Shown: in pieces, positions 19,286-31,845 of the stretch
Layout of the letters: each line of letters begins with the position of its first letter
Numbering within the stretch: position 1 is the stretch's first letter
NCBI RefSeq assembly: GCF_026151205.1
Contig: NC_087076.1
Span: 15,177,675 to 15,216,918, forward strand
From: Bolinopsis microptera
Taxonomy: Eukaryota > Ctenophora > Tentaculata > Lobata > Bolinopsidae
DNA: 39,244 nucleotides
Direction of reading: 5' to 3'
Position numbers and translations under genes: made by a program
The notes under the pieces: generated by a model
The model's database searches: none
Told to the model about the DNA's origin: nothing
The model's input: only the letters and a program-made list of their open reading frames with translations

Positions 19286-19417
19286 TACATGTGTAACCTC
19301 TATTATAGTTATACTACCAGTACAGTGTATTTATTTGTTAATATCGCGCGCGAGGCTCAATTATGTCAAACCGGCTGTTGTTATTGAAAAAAAGCACCTC
19401 TTAATTGCGAGCCCGCA

Positions 19418-19775
19418 CAGTGGCGTAACTTATAGGGCCCCGCGTAACTTATAGGGCCCCGCAGACCCCGCTGTGCGGGGGGGGGGGGCGCCGTATAATG
19501 TATAAGGGGGGCGCAATTTTCCTGAATTTTAGGCCCTTTCACTGAAAAAACGCCTTGTTTGTGTATTTCCCTGTCCAATTTAGCGTTCGGTCGACGCGAA
19601 AAAAATATTTGGGGTACCCTTTTTTGCTTCAGGGGGCGCAAAAAGCTGTATAGTAGGGGGGCGAGAAAAAAAGTACCCGACCTTTTTTTTTTTTTTTTTT
19701 AGGGACACAAAAAATTTAAGGGGGGCGCTTTTCGTCACTGAGCGGGGGGCGCCAAAAGGCAAAGTTACGCCACTG
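19418..19775. mobile_element. hAT-type MITE with perfect 8-bp target duplication
   Basis: Ends are CAGTGGCGTAAC and its complement GTTACGCCACTG, flanked by AGCCCGCA on both sides (19410-19417 and 19776-19783). An 8-bp duplication and CAGTGGCG-type ends fit the hAT superfamily. The 358-bp interior is G-run rich (GGGGGGGCGCC) and has no transposase. A short internal duplication of CGTAACTTATAGGGCCC follows the left end. Confidence 0.85.
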
Positions 19776-19783
19776 AGCCCGCA

Positions 19784-21724
19784 GCCGGTAATGTTCCACC
19801 CCCTCCCCCCCCCGCAATCATTTGGAGACCCCGTCTCCGTCCTAGCCCCCCTCGGCTGATTACGAATACGTAATATGTGAGTGACCCCTAAAGACACTAT
19901 TTAGGGCACCTTTCAGCTTCTAAAACACAGCACACTATCCAAAATTCTGCCACAATGTGCTCGGGTTGAATGGGCCCGACGCACGACGTCTGTATCCAGA
20001 TTGTAGGTTTACAACCTACCAGGACGCGCGCCGAGTTGGACTCGTCGACGGTCCAATATATGGAACAGATATTTTACGAGTATCACCCGTTAATATCCAG
20101 ACCCCAGCTGTATTGTGTAATACATGATTCATTGACTCATTCAATGTTCAACTCCTCGTGCTATCAAGTGCGCATCGCCAACCGCGCGCGTCGAATTTCG
20201 GTCACAGTAACGCTTCATAATGAAAGTTTGCATCACAAAAAGCGTACTCGCGCGCTCCAGCAAAATTTCAAGTAGAACTATTCTTTTCAGCCTATTCTTT
20301 AGAGGAAGTCCTTAGTCCCACTACAAAACGTCGATAAGTGGGTAATGAGTCAATAGATATCCGAAAATGAACAAATTATCGTCTACTTATTGAACGATAA
20401 AAGGTTTGGACAGTTAAAAGCCTAACAATCATGGTAAAATGTAATAGCCTATATCAATTATAAAGAACGAAGGAGTAAGATGGACAATATTTTACCTGTT
20501 GGTTTAAAAGTGATAAGTGGTTAGGGCTATTCAGAATGAGAGCTTTAAAGTTTACAATATTGTTCCAGTTAAGTCATACAAAGCTGCCATTAGAACCTGA
20601 GCCCTTACATTTAATCGGTAACAGGCAGTTCACCTTTAATTTCCCCATCTTTCGGACTGTTAATGCAGTATTCGGTCTACTACAGAGATGATAGGCCGTT
20701 AAATATCTTGCCTGAGAGGACGACAGTCTCTTAATCTCTCATCTCATAGCTCCATAACCATTTAATACTCTACACGCTACGCTAGCTCATAACGTATTTA
20801 CCTTAACCCGTTGCCATAGCAACGAACTTAAGTATTTCCGCCAGTGGTAATGACAGTGCGATGGGATGCAGAGTATTGGACTGTTCTCCTCTCCTGTTCT
20901 CCTCCTCTCAGCACTTGATGTGCTGTGAGTGGCGGGACTATATAGTTACAGTGATTAGGGCAGGGTAATAGTTGGAGGGACTATGCAGTATCCACTTACG
21001 TAGAGGTATGTTCTCTAGTGTATATTGTCTGTTATACGCCCCGTGTCTTACATACCTATGTTCAGAGGTTTAACTGAGTATAAATCCAGGGATCAGTTGT
21101 AAATACACAGCTGTACAGCGAATGAATGGGAAGGGACAGATTTACTGCGTTTTATAACAAAGGGCTTTGTCTCACGACAAAAGATTGTTTGAATATAGGA
21201 TATATCTCACTGATTTGCCGAATTTCGAGCGAGAATAAAAAACAAATTTCATGTACTACAACGAAACAGAATAATTCAAATAACATTATAATGATAAATC
21301 ACAATTCAAATCATCTCACTTGAAAATAAATACTAAATTCTTAAATTCATCAGTGATAGATCGGTGAAATAGAAGCTTTTGTAAAATGTAAATATTGTGA
21401 AATTCAGCTTGTACAACAGACCTAAAACTAAAACGAAATTAATCTAAAATATCTATTATCTATACAGTCATCTAAAAACGCGAATTATGGATCATCTCAT
21501 AGCTGTATAATATGTATTTGAACTAATTCTTTCGAGGGAAAAAATTCCGAAAATAAAATACAGCTCTCAAAGATTTTTCATGGATAAAAAGTCCATAAAC
21601 CTAAAATCAGGCATCTTCTCAAAAGAAAAACACGCAATATCTCCAGGAAATCACGCGTGACACCGTTTTCAAACCACGTGACTAAACTACACATACATAT
21701 ATATATATAACCTACAGATCTCCC
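19784..21724. other. Unassigned spacer with a CpG-rich part
   Basis: Between about 19950 and 20270 the sequence is richer in G+C and CpG (CGCGCGCCG, CGCGCGCGT) than its surroundings and holds a 101-codon plus-strand frame with no recognisable pattern. The rest is AT-rich. It contains the 3' flank of the minus-strand ankyrin gene at its right end; I could not find a convincing polyadenylation signal there. No tRNA or other RNA gene seen. Confidence 0.35.
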
Positions 21725-24700
21725 TCACTTGATGCTGACCATGGTGCGCTGTCTTTGTGAGGAAGGGGTAGGTTTATTAGAGGTTACAGGTCGGGCCTCG
21801 TTACTCCGGACCACTCTCATTATGGACTTGATAGTTTGTTGGTTTTGTTCCAGAGACAGGCCCCGTAACAGGTTCTTGTGGTTTTCACTGAGTGTGCCAC
21901 TGTTTATCCACTCATCGTAGTCCTGCAAGAGGGGCCGGGTGGTTAAAAATTTGAGATATGTTAAAAACCCGAAACATGGAAAAAGAAACCCAAAAAAATC
22001 TAAATTATCACCTAAAAATATGATTTAATGACTAAGAACACAAACCTCAATCAACTGGAAAGAGGTAAGTAACATCTTATTCTTGTGATTGATGTTAGCA
22101 CCAGCCTCAATGATAAGCTGAGCCGCGTGGAAGTTGTTGCTCTTGACGGCAGAGAAAAGGGGCGTCTCCCCCTCACTATTCTCACCCTCTATATCCGCCC
22201 CCATATCCATCAGCAAACACAATACTTCCGCAAATTTAGGATCTTTAGATGCGTAGTGTAACGGCTGGGGTGATTTATCAGTGAAGAGGATCTGCATTGT
22301 TTGAGTATAATTTCAAGCACAGTGTGAAGACTTATGATTTCCGTTAAAATTGGGTTTTCGGAACACAAGCATTTGTCCAGAATAGTAAATTTATATTTGA
22401 AAGCGGAACGAAAAGAATAGATTATCAATTAAAATCATCATGTCTGGAACTATATTGTCTACATCCTGAGTAGTAAACTGTAATATAGCCCTACTCCTAC
22501 CTGATTTCCAGTTTTAGGATTCTTGTAGCACGGATCAGTTCCCAGATCGATCAGGAAGTTAACGGTCTCCTGCGGATTTGTGTGGCTTATCTTCTGAGAT
22601 AACAAGTTCTCTAGAATCTTCTCCCCTTCTCCCTCCTTGAATCTGAAGGAGTTTTTCAGGAGCCATTCTGAGCACCTGAAAAGAAATAAACCACATGTTA
22701 ATCACAAAACTGCAAACTTTCAATGAAAAGTGTGTAGGCCACCGGTCACATATTACATAACCACAGATTGCACACGATTTGACGATTGTACTGTCGTGCT
22801 TGATTTAACAAGCTTAATTCTTTAATTAACAAGTCACGTGATCACATGAAATATGATCGCTAAAAGCACCGCATGACCGCCTACAAACACAAAACTACTT
22901 GAAAGCTCTAGCTCAAAAGCGGTACTCCGCACAGAATGAGAAGATGCAATCAATATTTTAATTAATATATTAAAAAGCTCTCAACAAGCAGCGTACTTCC
23001 AGTGTCCAGCTTCAGTGGAGAGACGCAACATGGAGATGACAGATCGCTCCTCGTTGTCAAGTTCTGCTCGTAGCTCACTTCCTCCAACACCCAGTATCAA
23101 CTTTATGTAGTCTGCTCTTCCTGCGACCAAGAGTGATGTTATATTTTGGTGACTTATATCGCAAAATTTAAACAATCGAATTCAGATTGACAAGCAAGGA
23201 AGAACAACTGTGATAAAAGTAAAACGAAATGTTATAAATCCAACCTAATTTGTACTACAAATTAACAATAAAAGTGACATTTACCCTGAATAGCACAGCA
23301 GTGAACTGGAAGCAGCCCCTTGTTGTTCCTGGCCAGCACTGAGGCTCCATTCTCAAGGAATAACTCTCCAACATCGAGCTGAATTATCTGGTTACATGTC
23401 ATGAACTAGCCTACCAGCAGCTATAGTGCCTCATCTAGTGTAGCCAGTATTGCTAGTCAAGTTAATGCTGTAAGGTGCAAAAGTGAAACTCTGAAAAGGT
23501 ACGGCCACACTTCTTTACACTTTTACAGTACAGCTCCACTGGACAGCTGCTTTAAAAAGTTAAAATAACTTGAAATATGCACAAATTTCAGAAAACACTG
23601 GCTAATACGTAATTTAAAATTTGGTTAAGAAATGCAAGGAGGATAGAAAATTGAAGAGAGAGATATAAAAAAGAGTGGAATGCTAGAAACACCACACATA
23701 CCTGGTCGTCGCCCTGGACACTATTACCCAGACACAGCGTGTGAAGGGGTGTGTTACCCTCGCTATCTGCGCAGGTCACGTCCGCGCGCGCTTCTAGCAG
23801 CATTCCCGCAGTTTGGAGGTCGTGTACGTAGTGTAGGGCTGTCTTCCCTTTATCGTCCTTTAGATCTATCTCTAACCTGGAAATATTGGATTTGTCTCAA
23901 AATATGTCTCGGTTAAATAGTTATTTACGTGACTGAATCTTTGTTCATTACAGTTCATTTGGCTTGTTTGGTTATTTATAATACTTTGTCTATACTCTAT
24001 ATTGCTTCCTAATCCTTTGGTGGTGTGTGGTAATTTTAAGTTTCATTTGATCTTGCTCGCCTTTGCTTTTAGGTTGCGTCTTTACAAATGGCATTTACCG
24101 AGGTTAACCAGATAAATATTGAACATTCACTAGATAAACAGATTGTTGTGAGTGAGCTATCCACAGTTTTATTTCAAAGGCAGTAATCAAATAATTAGTT
24201 ACAGTTAAGCTGAACTGCAATGTCTAACTCTATTGAGTCTAGATAATATATGGTAAATCCCACTCTACCAATAATAAGCCTCATATTCTTTGACATGAAA
24301 CTTTTGGGTAAGCTTATAGTTCGTATTTGCTCCTAAGTTTAACTATTAAGCTATTAGAGCACTTCGGAAGAAGAAATCTACCGAACATAGGTATACCTAA
24401 TATTTATAACTGATGTGTAATTTTAGAGGAAATTGGGGGTTGACGGGGATGTAATTTCAATATTGCAGCTAATTTGGTAAACAATGAACCCAGTGAATGG
24501 TGCTTACGTAAAATTAATTGCAGTAAATAGGGGCATAAAATATATCCGTGATATATGACTGACTACAGAACCAACCCCATAAAATATACCACATAAAATA
24601 TTCCCCTAAAACATTCCTTACTACAAAGTACCAACCTGTGCTCAAGTAGCAGCTCCAACACAGGAATAGCACCGAACTTTGCCGCCACATGGACCAGCGT

Positions 24701-27700
24701 CAACCCGTTAAACATGCGACTGCGCAGGGAGGCGAAGGGCCGCTGGTTGTGGTGGTGGTTAGTAACTGCCGTGATAAGCGCCACGTCATCTCCTGCAGCT
24801 ATAGCTGCTTGGAGCGTTTTTATCTGGTCGTACTTTATCAAGAGGAACTCTTTAAGAGCGTCGTTACGTGACAGTTTGACCACGTCTATGTTGTTGATGT
24901 TCTTTATGTAGATGTCTGCTCCCCATTCTATTAGTAAACTTGACATTTGCCGGTCTAAAGCTTCAACCTAAGAACGAGAAACTTGATTAACTATAATATG
25001 TTCGGTCGACTCAGCCGAATGTTAGGAAACTTGATTGAGGGTTAAATGAGGAGGGGTACCTGCTAAAAGATGGAGAATCTTACAAGAATACCCCTTCAGT
25101 AAATCTACATCGTAGTGTACTATAAACATAGTACTATTAACTATCTATATGTCATTAGAGTGGCTAAATGGCAATAATATCTGGACAGTTCACCAAGTGC
25201 CAATGAAAATTCTTTGACTAGATTGTCGAAACTGTACTCTTTGATCAAGTGGGAAGTCTTGGGAATCAACGAACTTGATTTTCAAATATAACGTCTGAGC
25301 TTATAAACATGAGTTTATAAGTTATTGACTGTTATTGTTTATTAGTAAATAGTGTTAAAAAAGCTATCTAACCGCTAAGAAAAGAGGTGTCTGCAGTATC
25401 TTGTTCTGCATGTTCACACCCGCACCTGATTCCAACAAAAACAGTGCTATCTTGAAGTGTGCTCCTTTCACCGCAAAATGCAGTGAACTGTTGCCTGGGG
25501 GAGGGTCCCAGTATCAGGTCAAATATTTCAAACAGGAAAAGTTTATCTCTTAACCATTATCAAATATCTAGGATTATTGGCACTATTTTGGATTAAATAC
25601 TCCAGCCTGCCAGACAGGTAACGAGGGGGCCCGTACTTCAGTTTCCTCTTCTCCGGAAGAAGATAAGAGTTATTAAAATTTGTGGTGGCTAATGTGGTGG
25701 CTAGGTAGATAATCAGGGTAACATGATATTTAGGGTTAGTTCAATACAGCCCTTCAGATCAAATACCGGATTTGATTAGTAGGTGTTTATTAGGAGGGCA
25801 TGTCACTACATGTTATGTATGACGTTATCTTACAAATCAGTTACGAAATTACCATTCAGAGCCTATCCAGTGGAGACAAAGTGTTACTGCTAAGTAACTA
25901 AGTTAGAACAAAATGTTTGATTTGGATCATTCTATTTGGTGGATACGACCCAGGGCCCACAGTCACAAACAAATTGGCGCCTGAACTTTGAGATACTCTT
26001 TGCATAGGCACATTTTAGGCAAATAAAACTTGGTCATGTCACCAGCAGAAACATTACTGATTACAACAAAATATCAAATGTAAATGCTAAAAGTACATTT
26101 GGAATGACCATCTGGTAAAATGGCCAAAAATTTATTTAAAAAGGTGAGCTAGAAATTAAGGATCCAACATTTCTGGCACACCCTTTTTAGTAGCCCCACC
26201 ATTTGCCAAATAAAATAACATACCAGTATCACGATAAGTAGCGTTCACGAAGGAAGGATCACACTTGTAGAAACGAATGAGTTTCTCGACAGTGTCCAAC
26301 TCTCCACTTTTAACTGCTTTGAAGAGGGCTCTCTCGCACTGGGTGGGTGATCCTGGAAATACCTGGAAATAGTTCAAATGTTAGCACCATTATCAAATCC
26401 TGTGTGGTTTGATGAAGAAGAAAACAAATTCTGGATTAGTTAACAATCTTATTTATTTTCACGAGACTGAGCTCTATAGTCGCCATTAGCCATTTAAAAA
26501 TCATGACATAATATATTGTTATGAAATATAACGGTCGAAATTGAATCATTACATTTTGTGTTACCTGTAGCGGTTTTTATTTTCAGTTTATTATAACATT
26601 CGTGAATCTCTTACTTTGTATTCATTGTCGTGGCATATATTTTTCTTGTCCAAATGTTAGGGCAACACTTTTTAGTTTGCATATTATGATTAATTCTTTA
26701 AATAACTAACTTGATGAATGTTCTGATTTTAGAATCTACAAAACAAACCCTGACCTCTGTTACAATTAAAATGACATGATTTTATCTTCAAGGATCTCCA
26801 AGAATTATGCTGCAATGTAAAGACTGCATACGCTTTGTTCAAGGGATGCTGACGGTTATTTCTCTTGGTCTGAGCGCTTACGCCTATAAATCCTACGACA
26901 TCCGTGCATATTATAAGTACCAAGTTGCAGAATTTCGGGATCGGGAGGGTTTCTATGACAGCCGTGCAGTTTATGCGTCAGAAAATGCAAGTTTTCAGGA
27001 GGGTTTCATTACGATTCAGTTTCTTGTAAGCGTAATTCAAGTTGGTTTGTTGTTGTGGACAATTAAGAGGTTCTGCGACAGGTACTGCTAGCCACTGTTA
27101 GTGCTTTAGTTGTTCATGACTCTCACTTCAAATGAAAACTAAAACATTTAAATGTCAATGTATTGAGAATTTTCTAAACATTTGTCGTTCAAATTAATTC
27201 AATTATGATTCACCTTTAGTCACGTTATACAGTATTCTAAAACGAGTATTATACTCAATTTGTATCTAAAAGTTGATTTAAATTGATGGGAGAGGAGAGG
27301 ACTCATACCTTGTTAATGACCATTATTCCGACTCAGAATGAAAAATAAGTCAACTTCCTTATCTCACTGTACAATTTTATACCGATCTATAAAGATAATG
27401 GACGAACTCGGCTTTATCTAATGACCCTTTAAATGTCTCTTACTTTTTATAGAATAACCTTGTCTACTCATTGAGTACTAATTACACAGAATACTGTCTC
27501 TTAAAACTGTTTATTTTTGTCTAACGTTATTTCCTTTGGATAACTTAAGGGATGCACCGTCAACATGAAGATGCTGCATTGAATAAGTAGTCCTCTGAGA
27601 AGGATCAACCGCAGATAAACCCCTTTTGAGACCTACAACTTGCAGAGTGCAGGATTCTCCTTGGGGACCCTCTTTATAAGCTCAAATACCAAGAAAATAC

Positions 27701-28989
27701 TTCCACCAAGGAAGTTATCGGTCCAACAATTATTCCGTTCAAGAGGAGCTCCCTTTGGATTGATCTCATTATATAATACTCGTTTTTCACTGGGTATCTG
27801 GCCATATGCCGTTAGACAGGGCTTCCAGCATATTGTGGCAATAAGGAATTCCGAGTATAAATCAACTGGGTAGGTTGTAATTTACAAAAATCTCTTTTAT
27901 TCATTTGATATGATTAACGAAATCGACCAATATATCGCATTTGCAGCTGAAGCAGCAGATTCCAGACAACGTAACAAATATCCCGCACATAGCAATAGTG
28001 TATACTATACACAGTATAGACTATAGCTGTTAAGTAGATGCGGTAGCAAAATGCGGTCTAGTGGTTACTTCTCAGCATTGAAGTATAGTGGAGTTAAACA
28101 GTTCAATGATCAATATGCATATTTTGTTTTATTGCAGCTATCGCGGCGTTGCTATCGCATCTTAAAATAACTAACAGACTTTAAGTTATTAAGTTATTTT
28201 AAAATTTTTACATCCGTAAGACGTTTGAACATTAGCAGTCTCATTCCACATAAGCAACCTCGACCGTCAGAGCCCAACTATTATACAACAATCCTAAAAC
28301 AATCTAACAACAATATTACAACGTATAAAATTTTACAATAATCTTACCTGGTACAGAAGCTTGGATCCTGCTTTGAGAAGTTTGTTTCTGGACGGACTCT
28401 CGTAGTAGATTATAAATTTGTCCTCGTACTGGTCACTCTTAACCTGGAAATGGAAAAGTACTGGTCACTCTTAACCTGGAAATGGAAAAGTACTGGTCAC
28501 TCTTAACCTAGAAATAGAAAGGTACTGGTCACTCTTAACCTGGAAATAGAAAATAAACTTTTGAGAATAATAAACAACAAAGAGCTGAAAAAGTGGAGTC
28601 CTTTTTAATAAATTGAAACAATAGATTTTGAATCTGATGCGGAGGTGAGGCATATTTTTTACATGTGACAGTTATTCTGAGGTTTGATTGGTCACGTGTC
28701 AAAAAATATGCCTCACCCTCACCAGAATCCACATCACATATCCAATATCCATCTATTAACAACATGATAATGTGGTCGAACACAAAACCTACCTCACAAT
28801 CTCCGTCGAACACAAAACCTACCTCCACAATCTCCCGTGAAGGAATATTAAGAAGCTGTCTCACTGACTGGCTACAGTTCTCAGCTCCGGAGAAGTCGTC
28901 GAAGAACTCTTTCTTTTTAAGATCATACAGGATTAACTTCCGTTCTGGTGACACAACCTCTTTGCAGTTGCTTGTGTAGAATGCGACAC
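21725..28989 (-). CDS. Ankyrin-repeat protein, at least 11 exons
   Basis: Minus-strand gene; exons in transcript order: 28989-28823 (or 28793), 28443-28348, 26362-26224, 25494-25373, 24967-24636, 23876-23702, 23378-23285, 23120-22997, 22675-22501, 22291-22046, 21922-21725 (stop TGA 21725-21727). Every junction has GT..AG and phases 0/0/1/0/2/0/1/2/0/0 fit throughout, giving at least 620 residues. The N-terminal 100 residues (ERKLILYDLKKKEFFDDF, then YEDKFIIYYESPSRNK) match no domain I recognise. Ankyrin repeats follow: SSLHFAVKGAHFKIALFLLE, GLTLVHVAAKFGAIPVLELL, GKTALHYV, GNTPLHTLC, LLPVHCCAIQG, PQPLHYASKD and GETPLFSAVKSN. The last 66 residues are charged and non-repeat, ending in a Ser/Thr/Arg-rich tail. 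No signal peptide is seen, so an intracellular scaffold is likely. The 5' end is not settled. Confidence 0.8.
26450..26705 (+). promoter_or_regulatory. Conserved 5' flank of small gene A (paralogous to 29320-29650)
   Basis: Shares long stretches with 29320-29650, including CGCCATTAGCCATTTAAAAA, GAATCATTACATTTTGTGTT, ATAACATTCGTGAAT, and CACTTTTTAGTTTGCATATT. The similarity stops shortly before each ATG while the proteins have diverged, so the shared part may hold promoter or first-exon sequence. The copy at B carries an extra insert near 29390-29445. Confidence 0.55.
26807..27091 (+). CDS. Small membrane protein A (94 aa), antisense within ankyrin intron
   Basis: Single open frame from ATG 26807: two hydrophobic segments, residues about 14-30 (LTVISLGLSAYAY) and 68-88 (ITIQFLVSVIQVGLLLWTI), with a Tyr/Arg-rich loop between (YYKYQVAEFRDREGFYDSR) and a basic tail KRFCDRYC. 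It lies in the ankyrin intron 26363-28347 on the other strand. Its 5' flank (26450-26705) is closely similar to the flank of small gene B (29320-29650). No known family recognised. A second in-frame ATG at 26846 (start MLTVIS) is also possible. Confidence 0.5.
   Translation: MLQCKDCIRFVQGMLTVISLGLSAYAYKSYDIRAYYKYQVAEFRDREGFYDSRAVYASENASFQEGFITIQFLVSVIQVGLLLWTIKRFCDRYC
27092..28347. other. Ankyrin intron remainder
   Basis: No convincing gene. A plus-strand frame of 77 codons at 27640-27873 shows no pattern. A loose inverted pair GATGCGGTAGCAA / TTGCTATCGCATC lies at about 28035 and 28148. Confidence 0.4.
28348..28545 (-). repeat. Fourfold 32-bp tandem repeat containing splice acceptors
   Basis: A 32-bp unit (plus-strand AACCTGGAAATGGAAAAGTA, CTGGTCACTCTT) is repeated from about 28430 to 28545. 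On the minus strand each unit supplies an acceptor (TTTCCAG or TTTCTAG) and the first bases of the exon, at 28443, 28475, 28507 and 28539. Since 32 is not a multiple of 3, only the acceptor nearest the exon body (28443) keeps the frame without an in-frame stop. Confidence 0.8.
28793..28822 (-). repeat. Duplicated splice donor, 30 bp apart
   Basis: Two copies of GAG then GTAGGTTTTGTGTTCGA end the exon 28989-28823: donors begin at 28822 and 28792 on the minus strand. The offset of 30 bp is 10 codons, so using the second adds 10 residues in frame (ending GDCE). Confidence 0.7.
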
Positions 28990-29319
28990 CTGTAGTAGTG
29001 TTGTAGATTAATATGCATGAGTTGTAAGAGTTGGTGTTTGAGTAGTTGTGTGGGGCCTAGTAGTTGTGTAGTTTGTGGCGCAAGTTTATTCTTAAATAGT
29101 TTACTTGCCATGTATACATTTTTTACACATTCTGTAGTTCCTTCGCAAAGTTGCATAAATTGATTTGGTCATAATTAGCCGGAAAGATTTATTCATTTTC
29201 ACGAGACTGAGCTAGGGGTGGGCAAGAAAATGCAAATTGTCCAAAATTTTAAACGGCCCTGTTTTTAGGTAAAGTGACCTCCAAAATGCTAAAATGAAAA
29301 AATAACTTGGTTTAGGGTA

Positions 29320-29650
29320 AAAAAGACTATACTCGCCATTAGCCATTTAAAAAACATGACATAATAGTTATATTGTTATGAATATTAGGACGCAATGAAA
29401 CAACCGGATCACGATGCATGGGAACTTGCCAACCCATGGCAACATTAAAATATAACATTATAATATAACGAAATTGAATCATTACATTTTGTGTTACCTG
29501 TAGCGTTTTGTATTTTTAGCTTAAATATTATAACATTCGTGAATTTTAATCTTTTTACGTTGTATTTATTGTCGTGGCATCAATTTTTCTTGTTCAAATG
29601 CTAGGGTAACACTTTTTAGTTTGCATATTATGATTAATTCTTATAGGATT
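29320..29650 (+). promoter_or_regulatory. Conserved 5' flank of small gene B
   Basis: Partner of 26450-26705, same orientation and similar distance to the ATG (about 130-140 bp from the end of similarity). A piece with TTCACGAGACTGAGCT also matches, at 29196 and 26459, but is separated from the rest here by about 115 bp of extra sequence. Confidence 0.55.
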
Positions 29651-29781
29651 TACTTTCATTCAATCATACTGATTATATTTCATTTATTGAACGATTCTTT
29701 TTATTTTTAAGTGAAAAATTACGATTTTATTCACATTAATTTGTTACCTAAGGTAGAAGACGTGTGACATTTCATACACCG

Positions 29782-29988
29782 ATGGATATAAAGACAAAGG
29801 TATCTTTAGGGCTTCTGGTGATAATGGTATTCACCTACTGGATCTGTTATAATCATGGAACTGAGGAGGAGAAGCAAATATCAGTGGAGCAGCATTTCAT
29901 GAACCTTCTGTCTTTTGCATTCAATGCAGTTAAAGCATTATGGCGACTTTTTACTCAACTTTGCCGTCTATCTAGTGACATTGAATAA
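29782..29988 (+). CDS. Small membrane protein B (68 aa)
   Basis: ATG at 29782 (the open frame runs 18 nt further upstream without a better start). N-terminal hydrophobic segment VSLGLLVIMVFTYWICY, then NHGTEEEKQISVEQHFMN, then a second weaker hydrophobic/aromatic stretch (LSFAFNAVKALWRLF). It resembles small protein C in order and motif: TM segment, short polar link, EEK-x-IS-x-x-QH-x-x-N, hydrophobic end. The 5' flank is shared with gene A. It lies on the plus strand, upstream of the first firm exon of the minus-strand ankyrin gene and inside a possible long first intron. Confidence 0.55.
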   Translation: MDIKTKVSLGLLVIMVFTYWICYNHGTEEEKQISVEQHFMNLLSFAFNAVKALWRLFTQLCRLSSDIE

Positions 29989-30336
29989 CGGTGACATGTA
30001 ACCATGTATTTACTTCTGCACTACAGTTTCTCGCTAGATGTAGTTATCATTTTTTATGTAATCTTTGTATTTCGAAGCATTTGAAAACTGATTTGTGTAC
30101 GATAAACTCTCCTGAATTTTCTGATTATAATCGATTGAAAACAATCAAATAGTAATTGATACAATTTTGTATCTTGCTATTATGAGTTAAGTGTATAGTG
30201 TATACCGAATGTGCCAACTGCCAGGCACAAAACCCCAAAACCCCAAAAGGGACCGAAGATTTTGCTTGTAATGCAAACTAGTTCTACTTTCATGGAACTA
30301 AGGAGGATAATTATCAACCTTAATAATCTCAAGAAA

Positions 30337-30684
<348 letters not shown>

Positions 30685-31399
30685 GTTGAAATTTCCGAAC
30701 GGTTATACAAAAAAACGGTAAGAGTTACGGGACTGGTTTTGCCGACAAAACTCTGACGAAGCCAATAAGCAAATTTTATAAAAATCGGCCGGTGGTAAGT
30801 GGTTTAATTGATGGTTTTGTACCACAAATGTTACATAAAATGGCTTGAGCAGAACGGCAAGAGTTACGGGGCTAGCTCTCTCTCTTGTTGTCGTATATAT
30901 TACATGGTCATGTAATACTATAAACTTATTAGGGGAGGAAGAGCTCAAACGGTCTGTTTGGACTGTAGAGAGATTTCATACTTTCATACGACAATGTAAT
31001 GCATGTTCACAAATATGATAGGCGGGTGTGGTGCATGGTGTTAAGGGTTAATTTCTATTGATTATTGTTTAAGATACTATCTTTTAAGGATACTATTGGA
31101 TACGTGAGGGCACTCTGAATAGAATTGCTCGCCTTATCCGGGTTTTGAGTTTTGACTCAGCGGGTAATTGCTCCTACCCTTTTTAACTGCGGCAGTGAAA
31201 TCCCGGTCGAAGGCCAGGTTACACTAGTATATCATACAAGCGACATTGGATGAATTTACTGTCTGTGGTCCAGGCACTCTTTTGACTCACTAACTCGAGA
31301 ATCAAACCTTTTACCTTTAATTATTGCATGAATTTAAGAATTTTCAGGAATTATGATTATTACCTTCTATTTTTACGTTGCATTGGATTCTATGCAGTG

Positions 31400-31680
31400 A
31401 CACCCAAGTCCCAACCATGTACGAACAACTTAATTATACCTTCTCGTTAGATGCACTTATGATACTTCATATGTTCACTTTTAGTGATTCAATAATATTT
31501 CAAACATCTGAAAACTGATTCATATAATTATCTTAAAATCTGCTGAATGTTTCGAGTTTCTTGTTTAATTTGTTTGATAACACCTCATACTCATAGTAAT
31601 AAGTATTTCATCTTGATATTATAATGGTTCTAATAGTGTATGATATACGTATCAGGTACAAAACTGTGCATGGAAGAAAA
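31400..31680 (+). pseudogene. Degraded copy of the small gene B 3' flank
   Basis: Matches 29990-30215 in order: ACCATGTA, TCTCG(C/T)TAGATG, CAT(C/T)TGAAAACTGATT, then a CAGG(C/T)ACAAAAC block. It lies in the loop of the inverted-repeat element. The coding part is not recognisable. Confidence 0.4.
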
Positions 31681-31764
31681 GCAATTGTGAGAGACAAGTA
31701 TATGACATAGTTTAGTTAAAAATATAATTCGTCTGCAGCATAGTTTGAAGAAATGTACAGTTCG

Positions 31765-31845
31765 TCATGACTTGCACCTACAGTCTTTGCACCTACAGTC
31801 TTTGCACCTACAGTTGCAGTCTTTGTAGCTACAGTCTTTCAAGAT
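31765..31845. repeat. Short tandem repeat, 16-bp unit
   Basis: Four to five copies of TTGCACCTACAGTC with variants (TTGTAGCTACAGTC at the end). Confidence 0.8.

Noticed and set aside
23680-24911. Plus-strand frames over the ankyrin exons
   Set aside because: They are shadows of minus-strand exons whose splice phases and ankyrin motifs are clear.
27640-27873. 77-codon plus-strand frame in an ankyrin intron
   Set aside because: No hydrophobic or motif structure like the nearby small genes and no family pattern; kept only as spacer.
28035-28165. Inverted pair GATGCGGTAGCAA / TTGCTATCGCATC as an RNA gene
   Set aside because: The spacing of about 100 bp and lack of further pairing do not fit a tRNA or known RNA.
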